Shown: positions 34,693 through 43,073 of the stretch, piece after piece | How the letters are laid out: every line of letters starts with the position of its first letter | Position numbering within the stretch: position 1 is the first letter of the stretch | Source of the DNA: Actinomycetaceae bacterium | GTDB taxonomy: Bacteria > Actinomycetota > Actinomycetes > Actinomycetales > Actinomycetaceae | NCBI GenBank assembly: GCA_030537615.1 | Contig: JAUNVP010000001.1 | Span: forward strand, 186,001 to 250,000 | DNA: 64,000 nucleotides | Reading direction: 5' to 3' | The notes under the pieces: generated by a model | What the model saw: only the letters and a program-made list of their open reading frames with translations | What the model was told of the DNA's origin: nothing | The model's database searches: none | Program-made: the position numbers and the translations under genes

Positions 34693-36282
34693 ATGGCTCT
34701 AATCGTTGATCGCAACGAGTGGCGAGAATTGTCGCTCCACATCGGGAGAGTCTATTGGCGCTCATCGATTCCACACCGCGATCCCATTGATTTTTCCACC
34801 AGCAATATTGCGGATTGGGCCCGTGCGCAACGTGGTAACTGGAGCGCGGTTATCGATAATGACGAAGGAATCCACCTCGTTGTCGATGCGATTCGATCAT
34901 TTCCAATCCTTTACACCCGTTCGACCTCCGATTGGCTGATCTCTTCCTCAGCCAATCCCCTGCTGGAGGCTGTGCCCGAGTGTTCACTCGATCAAAAAGC
35001 AGCAGCAGAGTTTCGGCACAGCGGTTTTGTTCTCGGCACCGACACCTTGATCCGCGACGTTCGCACCGTCACAGCCGGTCAAGCGATCACGCTCCACCAC
35101 AACGGCGACGTCACCGGACAGACTCACTCACCCTTCATTTTTGACGACCGAATCGAAGTTCCCATCCCGGAGTTCTTCGAGAACTTCCACCGCACTCTTC
35201 TCGATACGTTCGGAAGGCTGATCGACGACGCTTGCGGAAGACAACTCCTCATTCCGTTATCTGGCGGAGCTGATTCGCGGCTCATTCTTGCACTCCTGCG
35301 CGAACTGGATGCCCCGAATGTCCTCACTTTTACCTACGGCGTGCCGAACTCCCGTGAAGCGAGTATTTCCCGGCAGGTCGCGGCAGGAATTGACTTCCCG
35401 TGGCTTTTCGTCCCTATCAACCCGAGCACGATGGCGAAGCGGTGGAAACAGCCTAAGACAGCGTCGTTCCTCCAATCGGCATGGTCGGGCAATGCCTTGC
35501 CCCACATTCAAGATTGGTTTGCGATCACAGAGCTGGTTCGCACGGAACAGATCGATTTTGACGCCATCGTACTCCCCGGACACACAGTTGTTGGTAACCA
35601 ACACGATGCTCAGGCAATTGATCCGCATGTTTCACTCGACTACCGAGGAATGACGCGGTTGCTCTCTCGACACCATCTGTCACTCCAGGGGCATCCCGAA
35701 ATCGGAGAGCTTAGTGCGTATTCGCGCACGAAGATCGTGGACTTCTTGCGTGCCCACTGGCCCAATGCCGATCCGGAGATGAAACCGCACGTCGTTGCCG
35801 CCTTTAATATTGCTGAGCGTCAAGCGAAGTATATTTCTAACTCGGTGAGAACCTACGAGCACTGTGGTCTTTCCTGGGCGCTTCCGATGGAGGAATTACC
35901 GGTGTGGGAGCTGTGGCTCCGTGGCCCATCACCGATTCACGATGAGGCACGCACCCACTACGTACGCTATGCCAACGAACAATACGCCAAGTGGTCGGGA
36001 GATTCTCTCGGCTACTTTGACGCTCCGGCACAACGCCTCCCTTCAGGTCCCGTTCACCTTGTTCGCACAGCACTGCAAAGCATTGGCGCACTTGACTGGG
36101 CTAACGCCATGTATCGAGCCACAGTTGAACTCAAACACCCGATGGGTTACGAAGCCCTGGTCGGCGATATGTCACGTCCAGCACTCGCCCGGCGCTTATT
36201 TACCGGCAGGAGCATTCTCGGAGTTTACGCTGATTTATTCCTGACGAACTCGTGGGTTCCGTCAGCTAGTTTTTTGCCCTAG
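34693..36282 (+). CDS. Asparagine-synthetase-related protein lacking the glutaminase cysteine
   Basis: Protein of 529 aa. The C-terminal half is an AMP-forming asparagine-synthetase (PP-loop) domain with LLIPLSGGADSRLILALL; SGGADS is at 190-195. The N-terminal 150 residues keep the Ntn-fold spacing but begin MALIVDRNE, without the Cys2 that makes ammonia from glutamine. It may use free ammonia or another amine. In O-antigen loci AsnB relatives such as Pseudomonas WbpS amidate sugar uronic acids, and this locus makes one, so amidation is a fair guess. The start has AAGGA eight bases ahead. It is a single gene between a divergent GT4 and a convergent flippase, overlapping the latter by four bases. 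Confidence 0.75.
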   Translation: MALIVDRNEWRELSLHIGRVYWRSSIPHRDPIDFSTSNIADWARAQRGNWSAVIDNDEGIHLVVDAIRSFPILYTRSTSDWLISSSANPLLEAVPECSLDQKAAAEFRHSGFVLGTDTLIRDVRTVTAGQAITLHHNGDVTGQTHSPFIFDDRIEVPIPEFFENFHRTLLDTFGRLIDDACGRQLLIPLSGGADSRLILALLRELDAPNVLTFTYGVPNSREASISRQVAAGIDFPWLFVPINPSTMAKRWKQPKTASFLQSAWSGNALPHIQDWFAITELVRTEQIDFDAIVLPGHTVVGNQHDAQAIDPHVSLDYRGMTRLLSRHHLSLQGHPEIGELSAYSRTKIVDFLRAHWPNADPEMKPHVVAAFNIAERQAKYISNSVRTYEHCGLSWALPMEELPVWELWLRGPSPIHDEARTHYVRYANEQYAKWSGDSLGYFDAPAQRLPSGPVHLVRTALQSIGALDWANAMYRATVELKHPMGYEALVGDMSRPALARRLFTGRSILGVYADLFLTNSWVPSASFLP

Positions 36283-37559
36283 TTCTCCACTCTCTGATCA
36301 AATCGGCGAGCACCGACAAGAGCCATCCCTGTCATTACCAAAAGACAAGCCCCCATCAGCGCACCGAGAATGTAGACGGTAGTCAAAAGATCGTACGGTG
36401 TCCACCACAGCCAAGCCATCGGAACGACGGTATAGAAAGCTGAGAAGATTAACATCCAATGCTGGGTGCCCGTTGTGACGAACATTGTCGAGATAGGGGA
36501 CGTGACCAGAAGCATGCCCAACCAAGGAATGAGAGCCTGAGCATAATATCCAGTGTTAGGGAAACTAGCCCCAAAATAGAGCGGTAGTAGCCATGGAGCA
36601 ATGATGTAGAAAAGAGCAAACGGCGGAATACCCACCACAAATGCCCGGATAATTGCTCCCTTCACTTCCCGGTACATGTCACCGGACTCGATAAGAGAGA
36701 GTTTCTGGAAAAACACTTGCGAGACTGCGGAGTTGATGAGGTGGACCGGCACCTGAACGGTGGTCGAAGCGATGATGAACTCGCCGAGTGAACCAACCGA
36801 CACCGCTCCAATCATGAGATTAATGCCATTTGTCCTCACTGCATCTAAGAGCACATTTGGTCCGTTGAGTAACGGCATCTTCCAGTGTTTACGAACCAGG
36901 GTCCGCATCGGGGCCGCGTTCGAAATATCGATGGTTCGCAGATCTTTTGCGCGTATCGAGAGATTGAGGAATGCGAAGGCTTGTCCGATCGTCTGCCCGA
37001 CGATGAGGCCAGGAAGAGCAATCCAGCCGAGCAAACCGCACGCTAGTTGTCCTCCAGCCTGACCGATTTGTTGCTGCACCCGGTTGGTGGCAATCGTTTT
37101 GTAGTCGGTCTTCCGGTTGTACCAGTACTGGAGCGTGCCAGCCCCCGCCAAGAAGAAAGTCGTGATGCCGATAAAGGGCAACCAGGTGGCGACAGTATCT
37201 GAAAAGTGAGCCCGAACGATTGGTTTCAATAGAAGTGCGGTGACCGTCGACAATACCGCGAATACAGAAATCGATCGAAGGGCAAATACAGCCACAACTT
37301 TTGCATTAGCGTCATCGCGTTCGAGCATGATCGCCATATCGTATCGGCTCGCGGCAATCGTCACTATGACTGCGGCAACCGAGTTATATGCCCCCAGTTC
37401 GCCCAACAGTTCTCGCCCAAAGATTCTGGTAATGAACGGCATGATAAAGAAGACCACCGCTTGCCCCAGTGCGGTCCCCGTCATGAGTGTGAGAACATGC
37501 TTGAGGAACGGTGACGACTTTCTCACCGATTTGGAATAGGCGACGAGGCGATTAAACAT
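36279..37559 (-). CDS. Second Wzx-type polysaccharide flippase
   Basis: Polytopic MOP-superfamily flippase of 426 aa with about twelve hydrophobic segments. The N-terminus has TGTALGQAVVFFIMPFITRIFGRELLGELGAYNS, the P-x-x-T-R-x-x-G-x-x-x-x-G pattern of the family. It belongs to a different subtype from the flippase at 18.4 kb: the two N-termini share only the core pattern. Two flippases suggest either two exported repeat units or one acquired unit. It lies upstream of nothing rightward and downstream of the WbpB-like gene, 58 bases away. Confidence 0.85.
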   Translation of the reverse strand: MFNRLVAYSKSVRKSSPFLKHVLTLMTGTALGQAVVFFIMPFITRIFGRELLGELGAYNSVAAVIVTIAASRYDMAIMLERDDANAKVVAVFALRSISVFAVLSTVTALLLKPIVRAHFSDTVATWLPFIGITTFFLAGAGTLQYWYNRKTDYKTIATNRVQQQIGQAGGQLACGLLGWIALPGLIVGQTIGQAFAFLNLSIRAKDLRTIDISNAAPMRTLVRKHWKMPLLNGPNVLLDAVRTNGINLMIGAVSVGSLGEFIIASTTVQVPVHLINSAVSQVFFQKLSLIESGDMYREVKGAIIRAFVVGIPPFALFYIIAPWLLPLYFGASFPNTGYYAQALIPWLGMLLVTSPISTMFVTTGTQHWMLIFSAFYTVVPMAWLWWTPYDLLTTVYILGALMGACLLVMTGMALVGARRFDQRVEN

Positions 37560-37617
37560 CCGATATCTCCCGCTAGATTACCTGACGAGACATTGATTAT
37601 CCGCCTCAACAGGTATT

Positions 37618-38604
37618 TCAAAGAGTAATCGCTTGACCGCTAGAAGCAGAGTCCAATATCGCTTGCACGACCTTCATCGTCCGCAGGCCTTCACGCAATG
37701 TCACATGCTCGGTCCCGGTCCCGAGAATGGCATCTCGGAAGTGTTCGTGTTCAACTCGAAGCGGCTCGCGCTTAACCAGTGCGAAGCGCCGAACCTCCCC
37801 CTCTGACACGCCCCTAAATGCCGCAATCTGATCCCATTCGAGTGGGAAACGCCCATTTTCGTAGAACGTCAAATCCGATATGGTGGTGTCAGCTACGAGA
37901 GCGCCTCGCTCCCCGGTCACAACAATCGTTCGGTCTTTATACGGGGTGAGCCAATTGACGATATGCGATACGAGAGCCCCATTGGTCAACCGCCCTGAGG
38001 CCGTCAGTGTATCTTCAAATTCGCGTCCTGAGCGATAACCGGTCTGCGCGAAAATGAGCTCGTAATCTGAGTCTGATACCCAAGCGGCCAAATCGACATC
38101 ATGGGTGGCGAGATCTTTCACGACGCCGACATCTGCTATCCGGGCGGGGAAGGGTGATTGGCGACGGGTCGCTACTTGGTATATCTCTCCGAGGAATCCG
38201 TTGGCGATCCGCCGGCGCATCTCAAGTAGAGCTGGGTTACAGCGTTCAACGTATCCAACCGCACCGATCACATCCGCTTTCTCGAAGGCGCTCACGATCC
38301 TCTCCCCTTCTTCGAGAGTAGAGGCGAGTGGTTTCTCAACCATCGTATGGATACCAGACTCAGCAAGCTTTAGTACGGCATCCGCGTGAAAAGCCGTCGA
38401 TGTGGCGACGATGGCAGCGTCGATGCCAACCTCTATTAGTGCTTCAACATTCGGGAGCACCTCGAGATCGCCCGCTACCCCGAAACGGTCACCTAGGGGA
38501 TCAGCCACACCCACAAGTTCGAATCCCTCAGTTTCGCGGGCGTTGCGCACATGGTGGCGCCCCATTGATCCGAGGCCAAGAACGCCAATTCGAATATCGC
38601 TCAT
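37618..38604 (-). CDS. Gfo/Idh/MocA oxidoreductase, WbpB-like
   Basis: NAD-dependent dehydrogenase of 328 aa that would oxidise C3 of UDP-GlcNAc uronic acid to the 3-keto sugar. The Rossmann fold starts IRIGVLGLGSMGRHHVRNA, followed by VEKPLASTLEEGE, where the Lys of EKP is the family's catalytic region, and RNPAL-like RCNPALLEMRRRI. Its ATG overlaps the stop of the aminotransferase gene by one base (TAATG). The order acetyltransferase, aminotransferase, this gene matches the WbpD-E-B set. In a WbpB role it would work with the aminotransferase as a redox-coupled pair; this is inference. Confidence 0.8.
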   Translation of the reverse strand: MSDIRIGVLGLGSMGRHHVRNARETEGFELVGVADPLGDRFGVAGDLEVLPNVEALIEVGIDAAIVATSTAFHADAVLKLAESGIHTMVEKPLASTLEEGERIVSAFEKADVIGAVGYVERCNPALLEMRRRIANGFLGEIYQVATRRQSPFPARIADVGVVKDLATHDVDLAAWVSDSDYELIFAQTGYRSGREFEDTLTASGRLTNGALVSHIVNWLTPYKDRTIVVTGERGALVADTTISDLTFYENGRFPLEWDQIAAFRGVSEGEVRRFALVKREPLRVEHEHFRDAILGTGTEHVTLREGLRTMKVVQAILDSASSGQAITL

Positions 38605-39707
38605 TACGCTCCTGCTTTCGCACATACATTAACCGCTTCAACAATCCGTTCCAAGTCTTCTTGGGTCAACGACGGATGAACTGGGAGTGACACCACCTGC
38701 TGGGCAGCGGTTTCAGTCACTGGTAAATCAAGCCCTGGCGCATAGGGAGCTAGCGAGGGAAGGCGATGGTTAGGAATCGGATAGTAGACTCCCGATCCCA
38801 CCTGGTATTCCTCGCGCAATGCTTCCATGAAACGATCACGATCGGTGTCCACAACTCGAATCGTGTACTGGTGGTAGACGTGGGTGGCACCAGGAGCTAC
38901 CGGGGGAACAATTACGCCTTCCAAATTCTCATCAAGGAATTTCGCGTTTTCTTGCCTCTGCTGTGTCCAGTTCGCCAGTTTACGCAACTGCACTCGTCCG
39001 ATGGCAGCGTGAATGTCAGTCATTCGGTTATTGAGACCGACAACTTCATTTGCGTAGCGCTTTTCCATTCCCTGATTACGAATGAGCTGTGAGCGCCGCG
39101 CGACTTCCGGGTTCGAGGTGGTAATCATTCCTCCTTCACCCGACGTCATATTTTTCGTCGGGTACAGAGAAAAAGCTGCAAACGTGCCAAAAGTACCAAC
39201 CTTCTGTCCACCGAGGGAAGCGCCGTGCGCCTGCGCGGCGTCTTCAAAGATCAGCAGATCATGCTTAGCCGCAATTTCACCCAATTCCTTCATAGCAGCC
39301 GGGTGACCGTAGAGGTGAACCGGCATGATGCCTCTTGTCTGCGGGGTAATGGCAGCCTCAACTGCAGCCGGATCAAGGCAGAAGTGGTCGAGTTCGATAT
39401 CGGCAAATACCGGGCTCGCGCCGGTAATTGCCACGGAGTTACCAGTAGCGGCAAAGGTGAATGACGGAACGATCACTTCGTCTCCGGGGCCTATTCCGCT
39501 AGCTAGCAGACCAACATGTAATGCGGATGTGCCGGAATTAACGGCGACCGCCTCTGCCCCAGGGGTCAAAGCGGAAGCAAACTCTTCTTCCAGCGCTGCG
39601 ACCTCTGGGCCTTGGGCGACCATTCCCGACCTGAGTACCGCAGTGACGGCTTCGATTTCTTCCTCACCGATAAGCGGCTTGGCAGCCGGAATCATGGCAC
39701 GAGTCAT
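38604..39707 (-). CDS. DegT/DnrJ/EryC1/StrS aminotransferase, WbpE-like
   Basis: PLP-dependent aminotransferase of 367 aa expected to aminate the 3-keto-UDP-GlcNAc uronic acid. It shows NSGTSALHVGLLASGIGPGDEVIVPSFTF, the PLP-contacting Asp in LIFEDAAQAHGA and the Schiff-base Lys185 in SLYPTKNMTSGEGGM. The sequence is more similar in these blocks to WbpE/WlbC-type enzymes than the aminotransferase at 16.2 kb. Its start overlaps the acetyltransferase stop as ATGA and its stop overlaps the WbpB-like start, so the three are translationally coupled. Confidence 0.83.
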   Translation of the reverse strand: MTRAMIPAAKPLIGEEEIEAVTAVLRSGMVAQGPEVAALEEEFASALTPGAEAVAVNSGTSALHVGLLASGIGPGDEVIVPSFTFAATGNSVAITGASPVFADIELDHFCLDPAAVEAAITPQTRGIMPVHLYGHPAAMKELGEIAAKHDLLIFEDAAQAHGASLGGQKVGTFGTFAAFSLYPTKNMTSGEGGMITTSNPEVARRSQLIRNQGMEKRYANEVVGLNNRMTDIHAAIGRVQLRKLANWTQQRQENAKFLDENLEGVIVPPVAPGATHVYHQYTIRVVDTDRDRFMEALREEYQVGSGVYYPIPNHRLPSLAPYAPGLDLPVTETAAQQVVSLPVHPSLTQEDLERIVEAVNVCAKAGA

Positions 39708-40309
39708 GACTTATTGACCTCTCTTAATTCATTATCGCCAATTTGTTCGTATTGACGACCTGATGCCGGGCACCTAAACAATCGTTCGGAGCCCTCCACT
39801 GGTTCAAGTTTGATACCGGCATGCCCCACCCAGCCAATCCGGCGCGCAGGAACACCAACCATCAGAGCAAAGGCAGGAACATCCTTAGTTACCACGGCCC
39901 CCGCTGCAATAGTCGCCCATTCCCCAATAACTACTGGAGCAACGCAAACGGCCCGCGCACCTACCGCAGCACCGCGGCGTATCGTTACTCCGACCTGCTC
40001 CCAGTCGTCCGCTGATTTAATCGAACCGTCAGGATTGATTGCCCGGGGAAAATGATCGTTGGTGAGGACGACTGCCGGACCAATAAAAACACCGTCCTCG
40101 AGGACGGCTGGCTCATACACCAGAGCGTAGTTTTGAATCTTGCAATTATCACCGAGTGTGACACCGGTGCCGATGTAAGCACCGCGGCCAATAATGCAGT
40201 TTTCTCCGATACGACATTCTTCACGAACCTGAGCTAGATGCCATACGGAGGTACCTTTACCAACAACAGCGTGAGGTGAGACATCAGCACTCGGAACTAT
40301 GGACGGCAT
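39704..40309 (-). CDS. Hexapeptide-repeat N-acetyltransferase, WbpD-like
   Basis: Left-handed beta-helix acetyltransferase of 201 aa that would acetylate the new 3-amino group to give UDP-2,3-diacetamido-GlcA. Hexapeptide turns run from about residue 8 to 140: CRIGENCIIGRGAYIGTGVTLGDNCKIQNYALVYE and GAAVGARAVCVAPVVIGEWATIAAGAVVTKDVPAFALMVGVPARRIGW. It includes NDHFPRA, seen in this subgroup. A C-terminal stretch with one Cys (FRCPASGRQYEQIG) resembles the extension of WbpD/WlbB enzymes. It is the first gene of the coupled WbpD-E-B group. Confidence 0.84.
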   Translation of the reverse strand: MPSIVPSADVSPHAVVGKGTSVWHLAQVREECRIGENCIIGRGAYIGTGVTLGDNCKIQNYALVYEPAVLEDGVFIGPAVVLTNDHFPRAINPDGSIKSADDWEQVGVTIRRGAAVGARAVCVAPVVIGEWATIAAGAVVTKDVPAFALMVGVPARRIGWVGHAGIKLEPVEGSERLFRCPASGRQYEQIGDNELREVNKS

Positions 40310-40455
40310 GGATACTCCTCCACGGTGGAAACACGGTCAATTTTACGCCGCCAGTTCGCAGGTCTTCAAATATGCTCAAGTACTTCGGACAGTTAATTGA
40401 TCGACGCTCAAGACCACTGTACTAACGTCTGACCCAAAAGTGAGACAATACCGTC

Positions 40456-41130
40456 ATGCGTCTGACCGAAAATACTTGGCTCGTTGTTCCTCTATACAAC
40501 GAGGCCGCCGTCGTGAGAGATGTGTTGTCGCGTGCGCGAGAAACGTTCCCCAACATTATTTGCGTCGATGACGGTTCGCGCGACAACTCTGTCGATGAAG
40601 CACTCGCCGCCGGAGCTCACGTTGCGGTTCACCCGATTAATGTCGGTCAGGGCGCCGCATTGCAAACGGGGATCGACTACGTCCTACAACAGACCGATGC
40701 GAAGTACCTCATCACATTCGATGCCGACGGGCAACACCGTGTCGACGATGCGCTCGCCATGGTGGAGGCGGCCGAAAATGAAAATCTCAGCTTTATTCTC
40801 GGATCGCGGTTCCTCAGTGACCATCTCGAAATGGGGCTTCTCAAGCGAATCGTACTGAAGACCGTCGTTGCCGTTACCCGTCTACGTAGCGGGCACAAAC
40901 TCACCGATGCGCATAACGGGCTCCGCCTCATTCGACGAGACGCAGCAGAACAGATTCATATTGAACAAAATCGGATGGCCCACGCTAGTGAGATTGTCGA
41001 GCAACTGTTTGCCACCGGACTCGAATGGAAAGAGATGCCGGTGCGAGTGGACTATACCGAGTATTCGCAGTCCAAGGGTCAATCACTGTTGAATTCCATT
41101 AATATTCTCGTTGAACTCATTATGAAATAG
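40456..41130 (+). CDS. GT2 glycosyltransferase of the dolichyl-phosphate-mannose-synthase type
   Basis: Soluble GT2 protein of 224 aa, probably making a polyprenyl-phosphate sugar or adding a sugar to a lipid-linked chain. Motifs: WLVVPLYNEAAVVRDVL, CVDDGSRDNS, NVGQGAALQTGIDYVL and FDADGQHRVDDA (metal site). It is followed by LGSRFL and the C-terminal RVDYTEYS. Seven bases after its stop begins a DUF2304 gene, a pairing very common in actinobacterial polysaccharide loci. A weak -10-like GACAAT lies six bases before the ATG. Confidence 0.85.
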   Translation: MRLTENTWLVVPLYNEAAVVRDVLSRARETFPNIICVDDGSRDNSVDEALAAGAHVAVHPINVGQGAALQTGIDYVLQQTDAKYLITFDADGQHRVDDALAMVEAAENENLSFILGSRFLSDHLEMGLLKRIVLKTVVAVTRLRSGHKLTDAHNGLRLIRRDAAEQIHIEQNRMAHASEIVEQLFATGLEWKEMPVRVDYTEYSQSKGQSLLNSINILVELIMK

Positions 41131-41137
41131 GAGCATC

Positions 41138-41515
41138 ATGCTGGCGGATTTTCTCGGATCGCAGTGGTTTGCCAAAGCTACGATCATCGTCGTTCTTGTG
41201 ATCGTCGGCTACTTTATGGTCAAACCCATCAAGTCCGCATCGCATCTGGCAATGCGACGGCTTGGCATGATGGTTTTTATCGCGTTTGCCGCTATCGCGG
41301 CGGTATTCCCCGGTCTCGTCTCCCGAATTGCATTCTTCTTCGGCATCGGCAGAGGAACCGATTTCCTACTCTATGGTCTGACACTGGTTTTCTTGGGGTC
41401 CGTTGTCACGTCCTACCGCCGTGATTCAGCAAACGACAAGAAGTTCACTCACCTGGCGCGCACTATTGCCCTGCGAGACGTCCGTAAGCCTGAGGAACAC
41501 AACCCCAGACCATGA
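41138..41515 (+). CDS. DUF2304 family membrane protein
   Basis: Small membrane protein of 125 aa with three hydrophobic segments at about 12-30, 45-65 and 72-92. It has the conserved (RR)xxMxxF-type block seen here as AMRRLGMMVFIAF. The C-terminal tail is hydrophilic. AGGAG stands eight bases ahead of the ATG. It is cotranscribed with the GT2 enzyme just upstream. Function is unknown; partner or scaffold of that enzyme is inference. Confidence 0.8.
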   Translation: MLADFLGSQWFAKATIIVVLVIVGYFMVKPIKSASHLAMRRLGMMVFIAFAAIAAVFPGLVSRIAFFFGIGRGTDFLLYGLTLVFLGSVVTSYRRDSANDKKFTHLARTIALRDVRKPEEHNPRP

Positions 41516-41618
41516 CACGACATGAATGAGCGGGCTCGTCGCGTCGGCCCCTAGGCGTGAAATACTAGGGGGAACGAGCGAGGTAACTTTGCCGTAATCG
41601 TATTGGGAGGATGTGACA

Positions 41619-43070
41619 ATGGAACACGATGAGCGAAAGATTCCCCCATCATTTCCTCCGTCACAGGCTCGCCCGCGACCTCAAGCTGGTAGCGCAAAAC
41701 CCATTAAGCGGCGCGTCCCACCTGAGAAGAGTGTGCCGTCTGGCGCACAAGCCTCCGAGCCGGATTCTAGTCGACGCAATCAGCGCCGGGATCAAGGCAG
41801 TGGTCGTAGTAACCGACAACCGGTGCGACGCGAACCGCAACGGCGGAGCGTCCTTCCCGTTGGAGATTCTTCCCATCGAATCCGCCAGCAACGCCGTGAA
41901 TCGTTGACAGACCACCGCATCCCCGATTCTCCACAATATCGCGATCCGCAACAGCGTCAGCGTCGTCAACCACCACCCAGTTATGCGCCGTCTCAGCGCA
42001 GAGATTCTCACCCGCAGGTGGATAATCCCGAGCGAAAACGGAGAAATCCTCAGCCCGGTCGAGTCTCTCAAGACAACAGACCAGCGCGCGCCACCAAACC
42101 ATCTCGCACGCCTCATCCCATACGCCCGTCTGCGGGGCCACGCCGACGCGGCTCCCGATGGCGTCCAATTGCCGCAGTCCTCGCGATTGTCCTATTCCTC
42201 ATCGTCGCGTGGCCCGTTGGAGTTTTGTGGTGGGCTTCAAGCCAGATTTCTCACGTTGACGCGCTGAGCGATACGGCTGCCACACCCGGTGTGACGTATC
42301 TACTCGCAGGCTCGGATGAACGTGACGATCAATCCATTGTCGAAGGCCGCCGCTCCGACACCATCATGTTGTTGCATAAGGCATCCAACGGACAAGCCTC
42401 CCTCGTATCGCTACCGCGCGACGCGTATGTTGATATTCCCGGAAATGGGAAAAGCAAGCTCAATGCTTCCTATGCGTGGGGCGGAGAGAAGCTCCTCGTA
42501 CAGACGGTTGAGCAACTATCCGGCCTCCACGTCGATCACTACATCGAAATCGGAATGGGGGGATTTAAAGACCTCGTAGATGCCGTTGGGGGAGTAGAAC
42601 TGTGTCTCGACTATGAAGTGGACGACCCTAACTCAGGTCTGTATTGGCCCGGCGGTTGCAATATCGCTGATGGGAATCGAGCCCTCGCTTTTTCACGGAT
42701 GCGTTACCAGGATCCGCGTGGAGATATTGGACGCGGAGACCGCCAACGTCAAGTCGTTTCCGCCGTGCTCGATAAGGCACTGTCATCCGACACATTCTGG
42801 AGTCCGCAACGTCAGGTCGATCTATCCGGAGCTGGAGCCCGCTCTGTGCAAACCGATCCCGATACGTCGGCTTTTGACCTGGCTCGCGCTGCGCTCGCTG
42901 TTCGTCGCGCGGTGAACGATAACCTCAGCGGTGCTCCACCGATTTCGACGTTGGCGTTACAGACGAGAGCCGGAATCGCGGTCGAACTTGATTCGGATAG
43001 GATTGATGGTTTCTTCGAGAAAATGGGCAACGGGACACTGACACCCGATGATTTCAACCAGGCGGAGTAG
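41619..43070 (+). CDS. LytR-CpsA-Psr (LCP) family wall ligase with a long basic N-terminal tail
   Basis: Membrane-anchored phosphotransferase of 483 aa that would attach lipid-linked polysaccharide or teichoic-type polymers to peptidoglycan. One TM segment is at about 183-207. The extracytoplasmic LCP domain follows with YLLAGSDERDD, RRSDTIMLLH, LVSLPRDAYVDIPGNGKSKLN and AFSRMRYQDPRGDIGRGDRQRQV; the Arg and Asp residues of these blocks are the family's catalytic set. Residues 1-180 are disordered and rich in Arg, Gln and Pro. ATG 41619 has GGGAGG eight bases ahead, which favours it over GTG 41613. Confidence 0.88.
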   Translation: MEHDERKIPPSFPPSQARPRPQAGSAKPIKRRVPPEKSVPSGAQASEPDSSRRNQRRDQGSGRSNRQPVRREPQRRSVLPVGDSSHRIRQQRRESLTDHRIPDSPQYRDPQQRQRRQPPPSYAPSQRRDSHPQVDNPERKRRNPQPGRVSQDNRPARATKPSRTPHPIRPSAGPRRRGSRWRPIAAVLAIVLFLIVAWPVGVLWWASSQISHVDALSDTAATPGVTYLLAGSDERDDQSIVEGRRSDTIMLLHKASNGQASLVSLPRDAYVDIPGNGKSKLNASYAWGGEKLLVQTVEQLSGLHVDHYIEIGMGGFKDLVDAVGGVELCLDYEVDDPNSGLYWPGGCNIADGNRALAFSRMRYQDPRGDIGRGDRQRQVVSAVLDKALSSDTFWSPQRQVDLSGAGARSVQTDPDTSAFDLARAALAVRRAVNDNLSGAPPISTLALQTRAGIAVELDSDRIDGFFEKMGNGTLTPDDFNQAE

Positions 43071-43073
43071 TGG

